From contig DXYS01000018.1 in assembly GCA_019415705.1 (NCBI GenBank), forward strand, positions 9,267 through 73,266: 64,000 bases of DNA, in the 5' to 3' direction. Made by a program: the position numbers and the translations under genes. Within the stretch, counting starts at the first letter, position 1, and each line of letters opens with the position of its first letter. Source of the DNA: Bacteroidales bacterium (GTDB lineage: Bacteria; Bacteroidota; Bacteroidia; Bacteroidales; Muribaculaceae). This document shows positions 1 to 8,635 of the stretch, piece after piece. The notes below the pieces were generated by a model that saw only the letters and a program-made list of their open reading frames with translations, had not been told where the DNA came from and searched no databases.

Positions 1-393
1 CTCGAAGAGATGTGACTGGAAGTCGGTGCGCAGGCCGTAGCAAATGACATTTGAGCCGAAGTCGTCGACGACACGTGCGAGTTGGTCAACCTGCGCTTCG
101 GTGAGAAACTGGGCCTCGTCGATAAGAAACCAGTCGATTACCGTGCCTGACTCCCGGCAGATTTGCTTGAGCAGTTCGTAAAGGTTTGTTTCCTGATAAA
201 TCCAGCGGCACTCTCGCTCGATGCCGATGCGTGAGCGTATCACATTGCGTGCCTCACGTGTGTCTATGACAGGTTTGAGGCAGAGATAGCTGATGTTTCG
301 TTCCTCGAAGTTATAGGCTGTGGTCAGCAGCAAGGCTGTCTTGGCCGAGCCCATTGTGCCGTAGCGGAAATATAGTTTGCCTTGTTTATACAT
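1..393 (-). CDS. tdk: Thymidine kinase, type II (3' end outside window)
   Basis: The first 131 codons of a thymidine kinase, which phosphorylates thymidine to dTMP in the salvage pathway. The protein begins MYKQGKLYFRYGTMGSAKTA; the P-loop GTMGSAKT lies at about residues 12-19. The Walker B-like DEAQFL stretch and the later CYGLRTDFQ motif, typical of TK1-family enzymes, are both present. The C-terminal lid and the zinc-binding cysteines would lie beyond base 1. The P-loop (GTMGSAKT rather than GPMFSGKT) and very short N-terminus look like the Lactobacillus/Clostridium-type TK branch rather than the usual Bacteroides TK, which is an inference from motif style. A weak -7-like element (TATCTTTA, minus strand, near 479-486) lies upstream. 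Confidence 0.9.
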   Translation of the reverse strand, partial: MYKQGKLYFRYGTMGSAKTALLLTTAYNFEERNISYLCLKPVIDTREARNVIRSRIGIERECRWIYQETNLYELLKQICRESGTVIDWFLIDEAQFLTEAQVDQLARVVDDFGSNVICYGLRTDFQSHLFE

Positions 394-570
394 ATGTTTT
401 TAATAACGTGCTTTTAACCACAGTCAGCCCGGCTTCTGTGTCCGGCATATGTGTGTCTGCGTATAGCTTAAGCGATTGTAAAGATAGTAACAAAATGGCA
501 AACTACCTTGTCGACGGGATAAATTTTTTCAACAAAGTGTTTACAAGTATGGACCATAGGTTGTTGAGTA

Positions 571-608
571 AACAGACGGCCCGTCGCGTTTGCGGCGGGC
601 CGTCTGTT
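571..608 (-). terminator. Rho-independent terminator of the skp/bamA operon
   Basis: A near-perfect 17-bp inverted repeat (571-587 with 592-608, one G-U-type mismatch, 4-nt loop) lies just past the stop of the last skp gene. T-rich flanks follow on both strands. The plus-strand side (TTTATTTGTTTTTT) is the richer one, but the only gene ending here reads on the minus strand. Confidence 0.75.
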
Positions 609-643
609 TATTTGTTTTTTATATGCAGTGCTGATGTCAGAGA

Positions 644-1150
644 TTATTTGATGCCGAGCTTGCCTTTGACGGCAGCTGTCACGTCGACTACGTTCGGACC
701 CTGATAAAGCAGAAGTGACTGCTCGTTGGGGAAGATGAATGTATAGTCACCATCGACTCCGACAGCCTTTATGGCTTCCTGTATTTTCTGCTGAATAGGA
801 GCCATCAGTTGCTCCTGCAGACGGGTGAGATCCTGCTGGGCTGTTGTGCGGAACTGGTTAGCTTTCTGCTCGCGTTCCTGAATTTCCTGCATGCGGCGCT
901 GTTTGATGCTGTCAGGTGTGTCTTTGTCGTTAGCAAGAGTCTGGAATTCGGCATAGAGTTTATTGAGCTCGTCCTGAAGAGTCTTAAACTCGTCCTCGTA
1001 TTTCTTTGAAGACTCGGTGAGCTGTGTCTGCATGGTCGTAGACTCGGGCATGGCCTGAAATACAGACTCAAGGTCTACGACGCCGAATTTCTGAGCGAAG
1101 GCGCTCATAGGGAGAATGATTGCGATTGCAAGGATGATTCTTTTAAACAT
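644..1150 (-). CDS. OmpH/Skp-family periplasmic chaperone (second copy)
   Basis: A 168-residue OmpH/Skp-like protein. Skp trimers hold unfolded outer-membrane proteins in the periplasm on their way to the Bam complex. A signal peptide (residues 1-19, ending SAFAQ) precedes the typical start of the mature domain, KFGVVDLESVFQAMPE. A long charged helical segment rich in K/E/Q follows (about 45-120), consistent with the coiled-coil tentacles of Skp, and then a short beta-rich end. It is the last gene of the lipoprotein-porG-uppS-bamA-skp-skp run, 72 nt after its paralogue, and is followed by a hairpin terminator. The tandem Skp pair downstream of bamA is a common Bacteroidetes arrangement. Which copy is the main chaperone cannot be told from sequence. 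Confidence 0.9.
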   Translation of the reverse strand: MFKRIILAIAIILPMSAFAQKFGVVDLESVFQAMPESTTMQTQLTESSKKYEDEFKTLQDELNKLYAEFQTLANDKDTPDSIKQRRMQEIQEREQKANQFRTTAQQDLTRLQEQLMAPIQQKIQEAIKAVGVDGDYTFIFPNEQSLLLYQGPNVVDVTAAVKGKLGIK

Positions 1151-1222
1151 GATTGTTTTGATGTATGTTTATGGTTAATTTTTAAATTATGGTTTAGGCT
1201 TATTGCCGTAAAATTAGTAATA

Positions 1223-1738
1223 TTAATTGGAATATCCCAATTTGGCGAGCACTTCCTTGCTGACATCGATGCGTGGAGACGCAAAAATGATGTCTGAGGC
1301 TGACGCACGGTCGAATATGGCTTGATAGCCGCGTTCTTCGGCGACTTTCTTGACAGCGTTATATACATCGTCCTGCACGGGTTTGAGCAGAGTCTGACGC
1401 TTTTTGTACAGCTCACCTTCAGGACCGAAGTATTTAAAACGTAACTCGGTGGCCTCTTTTTCTTTGGCCACTATTTCCTCCTCGCGTTTCTTAACCTGCT
1501 CTTCGGTCAGGAAAACTTTGTCTGCGAGATAGTTCTGATACATTGTCTCGGCCTCTTTGCCGATGTTCTCGACCTCTTTCTGCCAGCGCTGCGAGAGCTG
1601 GTTGAGCTGCTCGTTTGCCATCTCATAGGCTGGGACATTCTTGAGGATATACTCCATATCTATAAGAGCGAACTTCTGCGCTCCGGCTGCCATGACCGCA
1701 GCCACGGCGAGGATGAGTGTTATTGCTAATTTCTTCAT
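1223..1738 (-). CDS. skp: OmpH/Skp-family periplasmic chaperone (first copy)
   Basis: A 171-residue OmpH/Skp-family protein encoded directly after bamA, with the same plan as its neighbour. A signal peptide (about 1-20, ending AAGAQ) is followed by the KFALIDMEYILKNVPAY strand/helix that starts the trimerisation body, then a long charged coiled-coil arm (about 45-125, with a KKREEEIVAKEKEA stretch), then a return to the body. The mature protein should act in the periplasm, escorting beta-barrel precursors to BamA. It is only distantly similar to the 168-residue copy, so the pair is an old duplication and not a recent tandem copy. Confidence 0.9.
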   Translation of the reverse strand: MKKLAITLILAVAAVMAAGAQKFALIDMEYILKNVPAYEMANEQLNQLSQRWQKEVENIGKEAETMYQNYLADKVFLTEEQVKKREEEIVAKEKEATELRFKYFGPEGELYKKRQTLLKPVQDDVYNAVKKVAEERGYQAIFDRASASDIIFASPRIDVSKEVLAKLGYSN

Positions 1739-1770
1739 TTGTCTGAGTTTTTGATGTTTTCGGGATAATT

Positions 1771-1819
1771 ATCGATATACTATATTAGACGTCTAAGAGT
1801 CTAAAAGGTTTATATCGAT
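1771..1819. repeat. Nested palindromes between bamA and skp
   Basis: The 80-nt gap between bamA and the first skp holds a perfect 12-bp palindrome, TTAGACGTCTAA (1785-1796). It is framed by an 8-bp inverted repeat, ATCGATAT (1771-1778) and ATATCGAT (1812-1819). It could be an RNA-processing hairpin or an attenuating element that tunes skp relative to bamA, or a protein site. Nothing else in the gap suggests a promoter of the TAnnTTTG type. Confidence 0.4.
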
Positions 1820-4449
1820 TAGAATTCCTGTCCGAGAATAAAGTGGAAGTGGCTGCCGCCGCGCTGATTGAATACTTTGTCAAAGCCGTATGCCCAGTCG
1901 ATACCCATCATGCCCACCATCGGCAGGAAGATACGCACACCGGCGCCGGCCGAACGTTTAAGCTCGAAGGGATTGAACTGGCTGACGCTTGTCCACGCGT
2001 TGCCGCCCTCGACAAATGTAAGGGCATAGATGGTGGTAGAGGTCTGAAGCATCAGAGGGAAGTGGAGTTCGAGGCCGAAGCGTGTGTAGGCATATCCCTC
2101 GCTGCCCCACGGTGTAAACTGTCCGTTATCATAACCGCGCAGGGCGATTGTCTCCGTGGCATAGGTGTAAGAGCCTGACATGCCGTCGCCGCCGACATAG
2201 AATGTCTCGAAGGGCGATTTGAGATATTTGTTGTAGCTGCCGAGCAGGCCGATGTCGGCGCGTGTCATAAGCACGGGCGTCCACTGTGTGGTCTCCGGGT
2301 TGATAAGCGGGGTGTATGTACGCGATTTGAATTTGAGTTTCCAGTACTCAATCCAGCGGTAGAGTTCTTTCTTTGACTCGGTGGTGTTCTGTTCGCTGAG
2401 TTTCTTCCAGTCTTTTTTGCCTGAGAAGAGTGATGCCGGAGGAGTCAGCTGCAGGCTCAGCGAGAAGTCGCTGCCGCTACGGGTGAACAGCGGATTGTCA
2501 ATCGAGCGGCGTGCGAGTGTCAGGCCGAGAGTTATGGCGTTTGACGTACCGTTGTTCATATAATAGAGGTAGTCCCAGTTCTTGAGGTAGTACCAGTTGT
2601 AACCGAGCTCGGCAGTGAAGGTGAAGTAGTCGTCAGGCCATTTGAGACGTTTGCCGAAACCGATGTTGACGCCGACCATCTGCAGCACTTTGTTGGGGTC
2701 GTATGACTGCTGGTAGCTGTTCTGATAGTAATCGTTGTAGCTGCCGCCGTAGCCGGGATAGTAGCCGTAGCCGTAGTTATAGCCGTTGGCCCATGTCGAG
2801 TTGTAGTATGACGAGTTGACGCCTGTCTGACGGCTGTAGTAGGCCGACACTGACAGTGAGTTGGGTCGCTTACCGCCGAACCACGGGTCAAGGAACGATA
2901 TCTGATATGACTGATAATAGCGGGCGTTTGTCTGCGCGCTGATGGTGAATGTCTGGCCTTCGCCTTGTGGGATGACTCCGCGGTATGAGCCGGGGTTGAA
3001 AAGATTCTTTATCGAGAAGTTGTTGAACTTGAGGGCGAGTTTACCGATAACGCCGGTCTGACCCCAGCCCATCGAAAACTCTATCTGGTCGTTTGACTTA
3101 GACTCGAGGTTGAGCACGACATCGACTGTGCCGTTGTCTTCGTTAGGCTGAATCTGCGGGTCAAGTTTCTCGGGGTCGAAGTGGCCGGTCTGGGCGATTT
3201 CGCGGACCGAACGGATAAGGTCGGAGCGGCTGAAGAGGTCGCCGGGGCGCACACGCAGCTCACGGCGGATAACCTTCTCGTAGAGTCGGTCGTTGCCGTT
3301 GATAATCACATTGTTGACGCGGGCCTGCGGGCCTTCGACCATGCGCATTTCAAGTGAGATGGAGTCGCCGTCGATTTCGCTCTCGATAGGCACGAGGTTA
3401 TAGAACAGATAGCCCTTGTCGCGGTAGAGATTTCCGAGGGCGTCCTCGTCTTCTTCGAGACGCTTGTTCATCAGTTTCTGATTGTAGACATCGCCGGGCT
3501 TCATGCCGAGATATGCGTCGAGTATATCATTGGGGTAGATAGTGTTGCCGACCCACGAGATGTCTTTGATGTAGTAACGCTTGCCCTCGTCGACGGTGAT
3601 GTAGACGTCGACGAGTTTGTCGTTGAACGGCACGACACTGTCGCTGACTATTTTAGCGTCACGGTAGCCGTTCTCGTTGTATTTTTCGATTATGCGGTTC
3701 AGGTCGTCGTGATAGTCAGACTCGACAAACTTCTTCTGACGGAAAAGATTGAGAATATTATTTTTCTCATTTGTCTTCTTGATGGCTCGTTTGATTTTGA
3801 AATCGCTGAGCACTTCGTTGCCGTCGATATAGATTTTGTGCACCTTTACTTTGTCATGTTTGTTGACATTGATGTCGACTATGACTTCGTTGGGTGCCGA
3901 GAGGTCTTCGTGGAGTATGATATTGACCTCGGCGTTGCCGAAACCTTTGTCAGAGTAAAACTTTTTGACGATTGCCTCTGCACGGTTGATGATATTCTGC
4001 GTAATCTGGTTGCCTTTCATAAGTTGCAGGCGTTCCTGCAGGTCGTCTCGTTCGCCTTTTTTGACACCGTTATAATTGACCTTGGATATGCGGGGCTGCG
4101 TACGGAGTTCGAGCTCGAGCCACGCTTTGTCTCCGTGTACTTTGAGCACTTTGACACGGGCCTGAGCGAAAAGTCCCTGACGCATCAGGCGTTTGACAGC
4201 GGCAGACAGCTCATCGCCGGGTATCGCAAGACGGTCGCCGACCTTCAGGCCTGCATAGCCGAGCACGATATAGTCTTCGTAGTTTTGTGCTCCGGTGACT
4301 TTGATGTCGGCAATTTCATATGTCTTGGGCATCACGCCGTAGATAATCTGGGGATTATAGATTGTGTCGGTCGACTGAGCGTTTGATTTGAGGCCTGCAA
4401 AGACCATGCATGTCAGTAAAACCGTTAATATAGTCAGTCTATATCGCAT
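1819..4449 (-). CDS. bamA: Outer membrane protein assembly factor BamA
   Basis: An 876-residue Omp85 protein, the core of the machine that inserts beta-barrels into the outer membrane. The signal peptide covers about residues 1-24. Five POTRA modules follow (roughly 45-120, 121-200, 201-290, 291-375, 376-450), with the repeated GxxF/Y-type turns. The barrel begins near 455 and ends in a terminal Phe (GQEF), as expected of a BamA substrate signal. The L6 lid motif appears as ALRGYDNG. One extracellular loop (about 541-586) carries a low-complexity Tyr/Gly/Asn/Ser insertion, unusual in BamA. The gene sits between uppS and two skp genes, a conserved envelope-biogenesis order in Bacteroidales; the start ATG is clear. 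Confidence 0.96.
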   Translation of the reverse strand: MRYRLTILTVLLTCMVFAGLKSNAQSTDTIYNPQIIYGVMPKTYEIADIKVTGAQNYEDYIVLGYAGLKVGDRLAIPGDELSAAVKRLMRQGLFAQARVKVLKVHGDKAWLELELRTQPRISKVNYNGVKKGERDDLQERLQLMKGNQITQNIINRAEAIVKKFYSDKGFGNAEVNIILHEDLSAPNEVIVDINVNKHDKVKVHKIYIDGNEVLSDFKIKRAIKKTNEKNNILNLFRQKKFVESDYHDDLNRIIEKYNENGYRDAKIVSDSVVPFNDKLVDVYITVDEGKRYYIKDISWVGNTIYPNDILDAYLGMKPGDVYNQKLMNKRLEEDEDALGNLYRDKGYLFYNLVPIESEIDGDSISLEMRMVEGPQARVNNVIINGNDRLYEKVIRRELRVRPGDLFSRSDLIRSVREIAQTGHFDPEKLDPQIQPNEDNGTVDVVLNLESKSNDQIEFSMGWGQTGVIGKLALKFNNFSIKNLFNPGSYRGVIPQGEGQTFTISAQTNARYYQSYQISFLDPWFGGKRPNSLSVSAYYSRQTGVNSSYYNSTWANGYNYGYGYYPGYGGSYNDYYQNSYQQSYDPNKVLQMVGVNIGFGKRLKWPDDYFTFTAELGYNWYYLKNWDYLYYMNNGTSNAITLGLTLARRSIDNPLFTRSGSDFSLSLQLTPPASLFSGKKDWKKLSEQNTTESKKELYRWIEYWKLKFKSRTYTPLINPETTQWTPVLMTRADIGLLGSYNKYLKSPFETFYVGGDGMSGSYTYATETIALRGYDNGQFTPWGSEGYAYTRFGLELHFPLMLQTSTTIYALTFVEGGNAWTSVSQFNPFELKRSAGAGVRIFLPMVGMMGIDWAYGFDKVFNQRGGSHFHFILGQEF

Positions 4450-4508
4450 AATGTGAGATGATGTATAGTGACGAATGTCGTTGATTGGTCAGTGGTTTAC
4501 GGTGAGGG

Positions 4509-5255
4509 TTATTTTATCTGGTCGTCGGTCAGCCCGAAACGTCGCTGACGCCCGGCGAAACTTTGCAAGGCGAGCCTGAAGTCTTCGGCGCTGAAATCGG
4601 GCCAGTAAGTCGGAGTGATATAAATCTCGGTGTAGGCAATCTGCCACAGCAGGAAGTTGGAGACGCGCATGTCTCCGCCGGTGCGTATCAGCAGGTCGGG
4701 GTCGGGCATGTCGGCTGTTGCCAAATGGTCTGAGACTGTTTTGTCGGAGATATCGGCCGGATCGATTTGACCGGCGGCCGCTTCTGCCGCTATGCGGCGG
4801 CAGGCCTCAGTGATGTCCCAGCGCGACGAGTAGCTCAGAGCGAGCACGAGTGTGAGGCCCGTGCAGTGTGAGGTGTCGGCGATGCATCGCTCGAGACGTT
4901 CGCGGGCCTCGGCGGGCATGCGCTGTATGTCGCCGATTATGGTCAGGCGCACATTGTTGCGTATCAGATCCGGCGTCTCACGCTCGATGGCGATTACAAT
5001 GAGGTGCATCAGAGCGTCTACTTCGGCCTGAGGACGCTGCCAGTTTTCGGTCGAGAAAGCATAAAGAGTCAGATAGCCTATGCCGAGCTTTGATGCTTCC
5101 TCGGTGATGCGACGCACTGTGTTGACTCCCTCGACGTGGCCCTCCGAGCGGTCGAGGCCGCGGGCCTTTGCCCATCGTCCGTTGCCGTCCATGATGATGG
5201 CCACGTGACGCGGGATTCGGTCGGTTGTTATGTTGTTGTCGTGATTTGTTGTCAT
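4509..5255 (-). CDS. uppS: Undecaprenyl/polyprenyl diphosphate synthase (isoprenyl transferase)
   Basis: A 248-residue cis-prenyltransferase that condenses isopentenyl diphosphate onto farnesyl diphosphate to make the C55 lipid carrier for peptidoglycan and LPS. The signature block HVAIIMDGNGRWAKARG contains the catalytic Asp (about residue 23). Later family motifs include LTLYAFSTENWQRP and the C-terminal DLLIRTGGDMRVSNFLLWQ with the conserved RTGGE/D region. Length and architecture are normal. The gene lies between a PorG-like barrel gene (18-nt gap) and bamA (59-nt gap), the same neighbourhood known in Porphyromonas, so it is probably co-transcribed with them. Confidence 0.96.
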   Translation of the reverse strand: MTTNHDNNITTDRIPRHVAIIMDGNGRWAKARGLDRSEGHVEGVNTVRRITEEASKLGIGYLTLYAFSTENWQRPQAEVDALMHLIVIAIERETPDLIRNNVRLTIIGDIQRMPAEARERLERCIADTSHCTGLTLVLALSYSSRWDITEACRRIAAEAAAGQIDPADISDKTVSDHLATADMPDPDLLIRTGGDMRVSNFLLWQIAYTEIYITPTYWPDFSAEDFRLALQSFAGRQRRFGLTDDQIK

Positions 5256-5273
5256 GATGATATTGCCCGGCGT

Positions 5274-5975
5274 TTAATCTACATAATGACAGGTCTCACA
5301 GCGTTTGCCGAACTCATAGGATATGCCTATGGTCAGACGTGAGAACCAGTCGGTGTTACGATAAAAAGCAGTCTTTATGCCGTTGAGGTCGTTGAGCACG
5401 GGGCCGTCGATTTTGTCACCGAAAGCCTTTGTCATCGTAAACTCTACGCCGAGATTGATGCGTTCGCGCAGCTTGAATTTGATACCGGCGCCCATCGGCA
5501 GTGTGGGGGCGGCGGATGTGGTGCCTCCTGACGATGACAGACACACGCCGACACCCAAGGTCAGATAAGGCGACCAACGGCGCAGACGTTTGTAAGTCTC
5601 GCCTATGCCGTAGCTGAAAAAGTTGAATTCGACGCGGGCTCCGAGGTCATAGACCGTCGAGCTGAAGTCGATAGGCTCGGTGATGGTCGAGGGCAGCGTC
5701 TCGTCTAAATCGGCGGTTGACCCGCTGAGAGTGAGCATCGACAGAACGCCGCGGAAGGCCCAACGTGTATTTGGTATATATCTGAATGACAGTTCGCCGT
5801 CAAATCCCGGATGCTTCATCAGATTGGCGGTGTTGGCGTCGCCTATATAGCCGCTCGCGCCGAGTTCGGCTCCGATGTCAAACTTGTATGGAGCCGACTG
5901 GGCATGCGTGCTCATTGTCGCGGTCATAATGGCTGCGACGCAGATAATCAATGCTTTCAGACGACTGGATGACAT
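5274..5975 (-). CDS. porG: PorG-like outer membrane beta-barrel protein (DUF6089 family)
   Basis: A 233-residue protein with a signal peptide (about 1-25, ending THAQS), then a series of amphipathic beta-strands (for example FDIGAELGASGYIGD, WSPYLTLGVGVCL, RINLGVEFTMTKAFGD, LTIGISYEFGKRC). It fits an eight-stranded outer-membrane barrel. In Porphyromonas gingivalis the equivalent protein, PorG, belongs to type IX secretion and is encoded just before uppS and bamA. The identical synteny here is the main reason for the call. The presence of sprA (13.3-20.8 kb) and of a T9SS cargo protein in the window supports a working T9SS. The Cys pair near the C-terminus (RCETC) is noteworthy. Confidence 0.75.
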   Translation of the reverse strand: MSSSRLKALIICVAAIMTATMSTHAQSAPYKFDIGAELGASGYIGDANTANLMKHPGFDGELSFRYIPNTRWAFRGVLSMLTLSGSTADLDETLPSTITEPIDFSSTVYDLGARVEFNFFSYGIGETYKRLRRWSPYLTLGVGVCLSSSGGTTSAAPTLPMGAGIKFKLRERINLGVEFTMTKAFGDKIDGPVLNDLNGIKTAFYRNTDWFSRLTIGISYEFGKRCETCHYVD

Positions 5976-5999
5976 CGGGTTAAACGCTGTGAGGCCTTG

Positions 6000-7517
6000 T
6001 TATTGCAGGGGCTTGAATGTGTATCGGCGAATAACTCCGCGCCAGATGGTGTCGCATGTGCGTCCCGAGGCGTCGCGGCCGCCGAAGAGATAGATATAAG
6101 GACACTCCCACTCGGTGATTATCTCCGAGGCACGTGTGCGCGGTGTTGTCATCTCTATCCATACGGGCGGTAGGCCTTTTGTAGTGACCGGAGTCCAGAG
6201 CAGGCTGTTGGCGCGTGTGCTCATCTCGCTTTCAAATACAAATGCCTGCGAGCCGGTCATTGCCGGCATCTCGGTGGGCTGCTGCATGGTCTCGGGAGCA
6301 ACACGCCAGTCCATGCCGTAGTTCTGAGAGTAATAGACTGTGTCGTTGAGTGTGCCGTCGGCTTTAGTGCCGCCGAAAGCGACGAGTGTGAAGTAGTCGG
6401 TGGCAAGCCAGTTGCTGTTGACACGTGCCGTGAAGTAAGGAGCTACGGTCACACCTTCCATAGCGTAGGGCAGAGGTTGTGAGCCGGTTATTTTAGCCCA
6501 GTTTTCACCGTCAAAGCCCCATGAGTCGGCCGAAAGCTCGCCGGAGGCAAGACGTCCGCCGGTAATGACTGTCTGTGTAGAGGTCGACAGCGGGAAAGTA
6601 AACGAGACGGGCAGGGATGTTCCGGTGACGGGAAAATCAATCGGAGCCGAGATCGAACGGCCTGAGTTGACTGCCGTTATAGTCCAGTTGCCGGCGCCGT
6701 CGGCAGCTGTGGCCAGCATGTCGTCAGCTATTGAGCCGATAAGATAGTCAAATGATTTTGAGGTGGATGTCCAGTTTAGACCTCCGTCGGTCGATTTGTA
6801 AAGTGTGCGGTCTGAGGCGAGGATGTAGAGGCCGTCGTCAGCGCCGCGCAGAGTCTCGACACGCGGAGTGAAAGCAAAGACGGGAGTCGCTGTGTCCCAC
6901 TGACCGTCGGCGGGGTTGTCTGTCGATGCGATTGAGTATGAGCTGCCGTCGGTCGTCAGGCAGAAGAGCTTCGAGCCGGCGAGCGCGGTTTGCTGTGATT
7001 CGACAGCGGGGAGCGCCGAGGGGAGTTTGGAGTAGGCTACATCGCCCCACGAGAGTGAGTCGGCCTTGACTTTATGGACATTGACGTCAATTGTATATGT
7101 CATCGACATTTCGGCGTTAGCCGAGCGTATGATCAGTTTTACCGGGCCGTTGCTGAAGTCGATTGAGTCGGTTGAGTTTTCGAGATAGTTGGTGACGCTG
7201 TCAGACGCGTTGGGGCGCGGAGCGTGGAGCTCGACCAATGATGCGTTGTCAGTAGTGATGGAGGTCACAAGATGCGAGATGTCAGTGCCGTAAGGCATTG
7301 AGTCGGCATTGAAGATGCGGGCTGTGTTCAGATCAATCGAGAAGAATACCTTATCGAGATTGGGCAGCACTTTTGAGTTCGCTACCAGACTGAAACTCTT
7401 AACGAGGGTGCTTGACGAGACTTCCGGCTCGAGAGTTTCTTCTTCGTCTGAAGAGTTGCAGGCGCCAAGCGTTGCCACGGCAGCTATAATTAAGCAGAAT
7501 GCTGAATTTCTTGTCAT
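6000..7517 (-). CDS. Surface/periplasmic lipoprotein, DUF6242-like
   Basis: A roughly 505-residue lipoprotein. The ATG at 7517 is chosen because it gives a compact signal peptide with lipobox LGAC (about residue 20) and lies downstream of a good promoter; the longer reading frame would begin inside the -7 box. After an acidic linker the protein has an Ig-like N-terminal region (about 35-150). It is followed by repeated YxSxDGGxxW-like motifs (YKSTDGGLNWTST, YYSQNYGMDWRVAP, YLFGGRD) that suggest BNR/Kelch-like beta-propeller blades. I recognise it as resembling the DUF6242 lipoproteins of Bacteroidales. Function is unknown. It starts the transcription unit that continues into porG-uppS-bamA-skp-skp, with only 24 nt to the next gene. 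Confidence 0.7.
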   Translation of the reverse strand: MTRNSAFCLIIAAVATLGACNSSDEEETLEPEVSSSTLVKSFSLVANSKVLPNLDKVFFSIDLNTARIFNADSMPYGTDISHLVTSITTDNASLVELHAPRPNASDSVTNYLENSTDSIDFSNGPVKLIIRSANAEMSMTYTIDVNVHKVKADSLSWGDVAYSKLPSALPAVESQQTALAGSKLFCLTTDGSSYSIASTDNPADGQWDTATPVFAFTPRVETLRGADDGLYILASDRTLYKSTDGGLNWTSTSKSFDYLIGSIADDMLATAADGAGNWTITAVNSGRSISAPIDFPVTGTSLPVSFTFPLSTSTQTVITGGRLASGELSADSWGFDGENWAKITGSQPLPYAMEGVTVAPYFTARVNSNWLATDYFTLVAFGGTKADGTLNDTVYYSQNYGMDWRVAPETMQQPTEMPAMTGSQAFVFESEMSTRANSLLWTPVTTKGLPPVWIEMTTPRTRASEIITEWECPYIYLFGGRDASGRTCDTIWRGVIRRYTFKPLQ

Positions 7518-7544
7518 GTGAGATGCATAAAATATTTCAAATTG

Positions 7545-7552
7545 CAAAGTTA
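7545..7552 (-). promoter_or_regulatory. Bacteroidetes-type promoter (-7 TAACTTTG) for the bamA operon
   Basis: On the minus strand TAACTTTG matches the TAnnTTTG -7 consensus of the Bacteroidetes primary sigma factor, 27 nt before the ATG at 7517. A CTTG about 20 nt upstream may serve as a degenerate -33 element. It is the only candidate promoter I see ahead of the six-gene lipoprotein-to-skp run. Confidence 0.6.
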
Positions 7553-7610
7553 GAATTTTGCCTCAAACACGGCAAGCTCTTACGGATTAATAATACTTTT
7601 TGAGGTCATT

Positions 7611-8633
7611 TTATAGGTTTTTAACGTCGACAAGAGGATTGTTGGTATAGTAAATAAGGCGGTTTTGACCTATTTGACACACTTCGGCAGGCGCAGCCGC
7701 AATGGACGGAGCCCGGACACTGCCATCGGCTCCCAAGATGCAGTCTGACACCTCGACTCTGGCTACATCCCATAACCCGGCGTCGATAAATGATTGCAGT
7801 GTAGCGGCGCCTCCCTCGACGAGCAGCGATGTTATGCCGTAACTTTCATATAAATTACTGAGTATATGGCCTATAGCTTGCGGCTCGGAGATGGTGATAA
7901 GTTTTTCGGACTTGGTAATATTATATTTTGTGTCAACGCGTTTGCGGCAGTCTATGATGACAGGGCGAGGCGATGAGCCGGGCCAAAGACGGTTATTGAG
8001 CAAGGGGTTGTCGGCTATGACCGTCGACGAGCCGACGAGTATGGCGTCGTGAGCGGCGCGCAGACGGTGAACGGCCACACGTCCGAGCGCTGTCGAGAAA
8101 GCGGCGGCCGTTTCGTCGGGACAGCGCTTTCGGTCGATGTATCCGTCGCGGCTCTGCGCCCATTTGAGCGTCACAAATGGCCGACGGAGGGTGTGGGCTG
8201 TAAAAAAGGCGGCATTAAGACGGCGGCAGTCGTCGGCAAGTACATCGGTCGTCACCTCGATTCCGGCCTCACGCAGCATGGCGATGCCGCGCCCGCAGAC
8301 TTTTGCAAACGGGTCGACGGCGCCAATGACAACGCGTCGGAAGCGGCTCTCGACAAGGAGCTTGGCGCAGGGCGGTGTCTTACCGTAATGTGCACACGGC
8401 TCAAGGGTTACGTATATGGTCGCGGAGGACAGTTGCTCCTTATCCTTTACCGAACGGACGGCGTTAACCTCGGCGTGAGCTTCTCCGCAGCGGCGGTGAT
8501 AGCCTTCGCCTATTATCGTGTTGTCGGCGGCGACTATGACAGCTCCGACCATTGGGTTGGGCGAGGTGTGCCCCCGGCCCCGGCGTGCCAGCTCTATGGC
8601 ACGCCTCATAAATTGCTCGTCAAGCTCCTCCAT
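7611..8633 (-). CDS. ribD: Bifunctional riboflavin biosynthesis deaminase/reductase RibD
   Basis: A 340-residue enzyme (from ATG 8633; a GTG two codons earlier would overlap the previous stop). It converts diaminohydroxyphosphoribosylaminopyrimidine to the reduced pyrimidinedione of riboflavin synthesis. The N-terminal deaminase domain shows SPNPMVGAV, the zinc ligands HAE (about 53-55) and PCAHYGKTPPC (about 80-89) and the catalytic Glu. The C-terminal reductase domain (from about 150) has the VTLKWAQSRDGYI start and LLVEGGAATLQSFI near the end. The gene starts 2 nt after the stop of the zinc metallopeptidase gene, so the two are translationally close. A short CCTCAAA/TTTGAGG inverted repeat downstream (7561-7605) may end the transcript. 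Confidence 0.95.
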   Translation of the reverse strand: MEELDEQFMRRAIELARRGRGHTSPNPMVGAVIVAADNTIIGEGYHRRCGEAHAEVNAVRSVKDKEQLSSATIYVTLEPCAHYGKTPPCAKLLVESRFRRVVIGAVDPFAKVCGRGIAMLREAGIEVTTDVLADDCRRLNAAFFTAHTLRRPFVTLKWAQSRDGYIDRKRCPDETAAAFSTALGRVAVHRLRAAHDAILVGSSTVIADNPLLNNRLWPGSSPRPVIIDCRKRVDTKYNITKSEKLITISEPQAIGHILSNLYESYGITSLLVEGGAATLQSFIDAGLWDVARVEVSDCILGADGSVRAPSIAAAPAEVCQIGQNRLIYYTNNPLVDVKNL

Positions 8634-8635
8634 TG

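Noticed and set aside
354..704. 116-codon plus-strand frame crossing the tdk promoter and the skp terminator
   Set aside because: It reads through a strong hairpin terminator and overlaps both flanking genes; no start or domain support.
3709..4386. 225-codon plus-strand open frame opposite bamA
   Set aside because: It lies entirely antisense to a clear BamA gene, shows Val/Asp/Phe-rich antisense composition and has no promoter; a shadow of codon bias.
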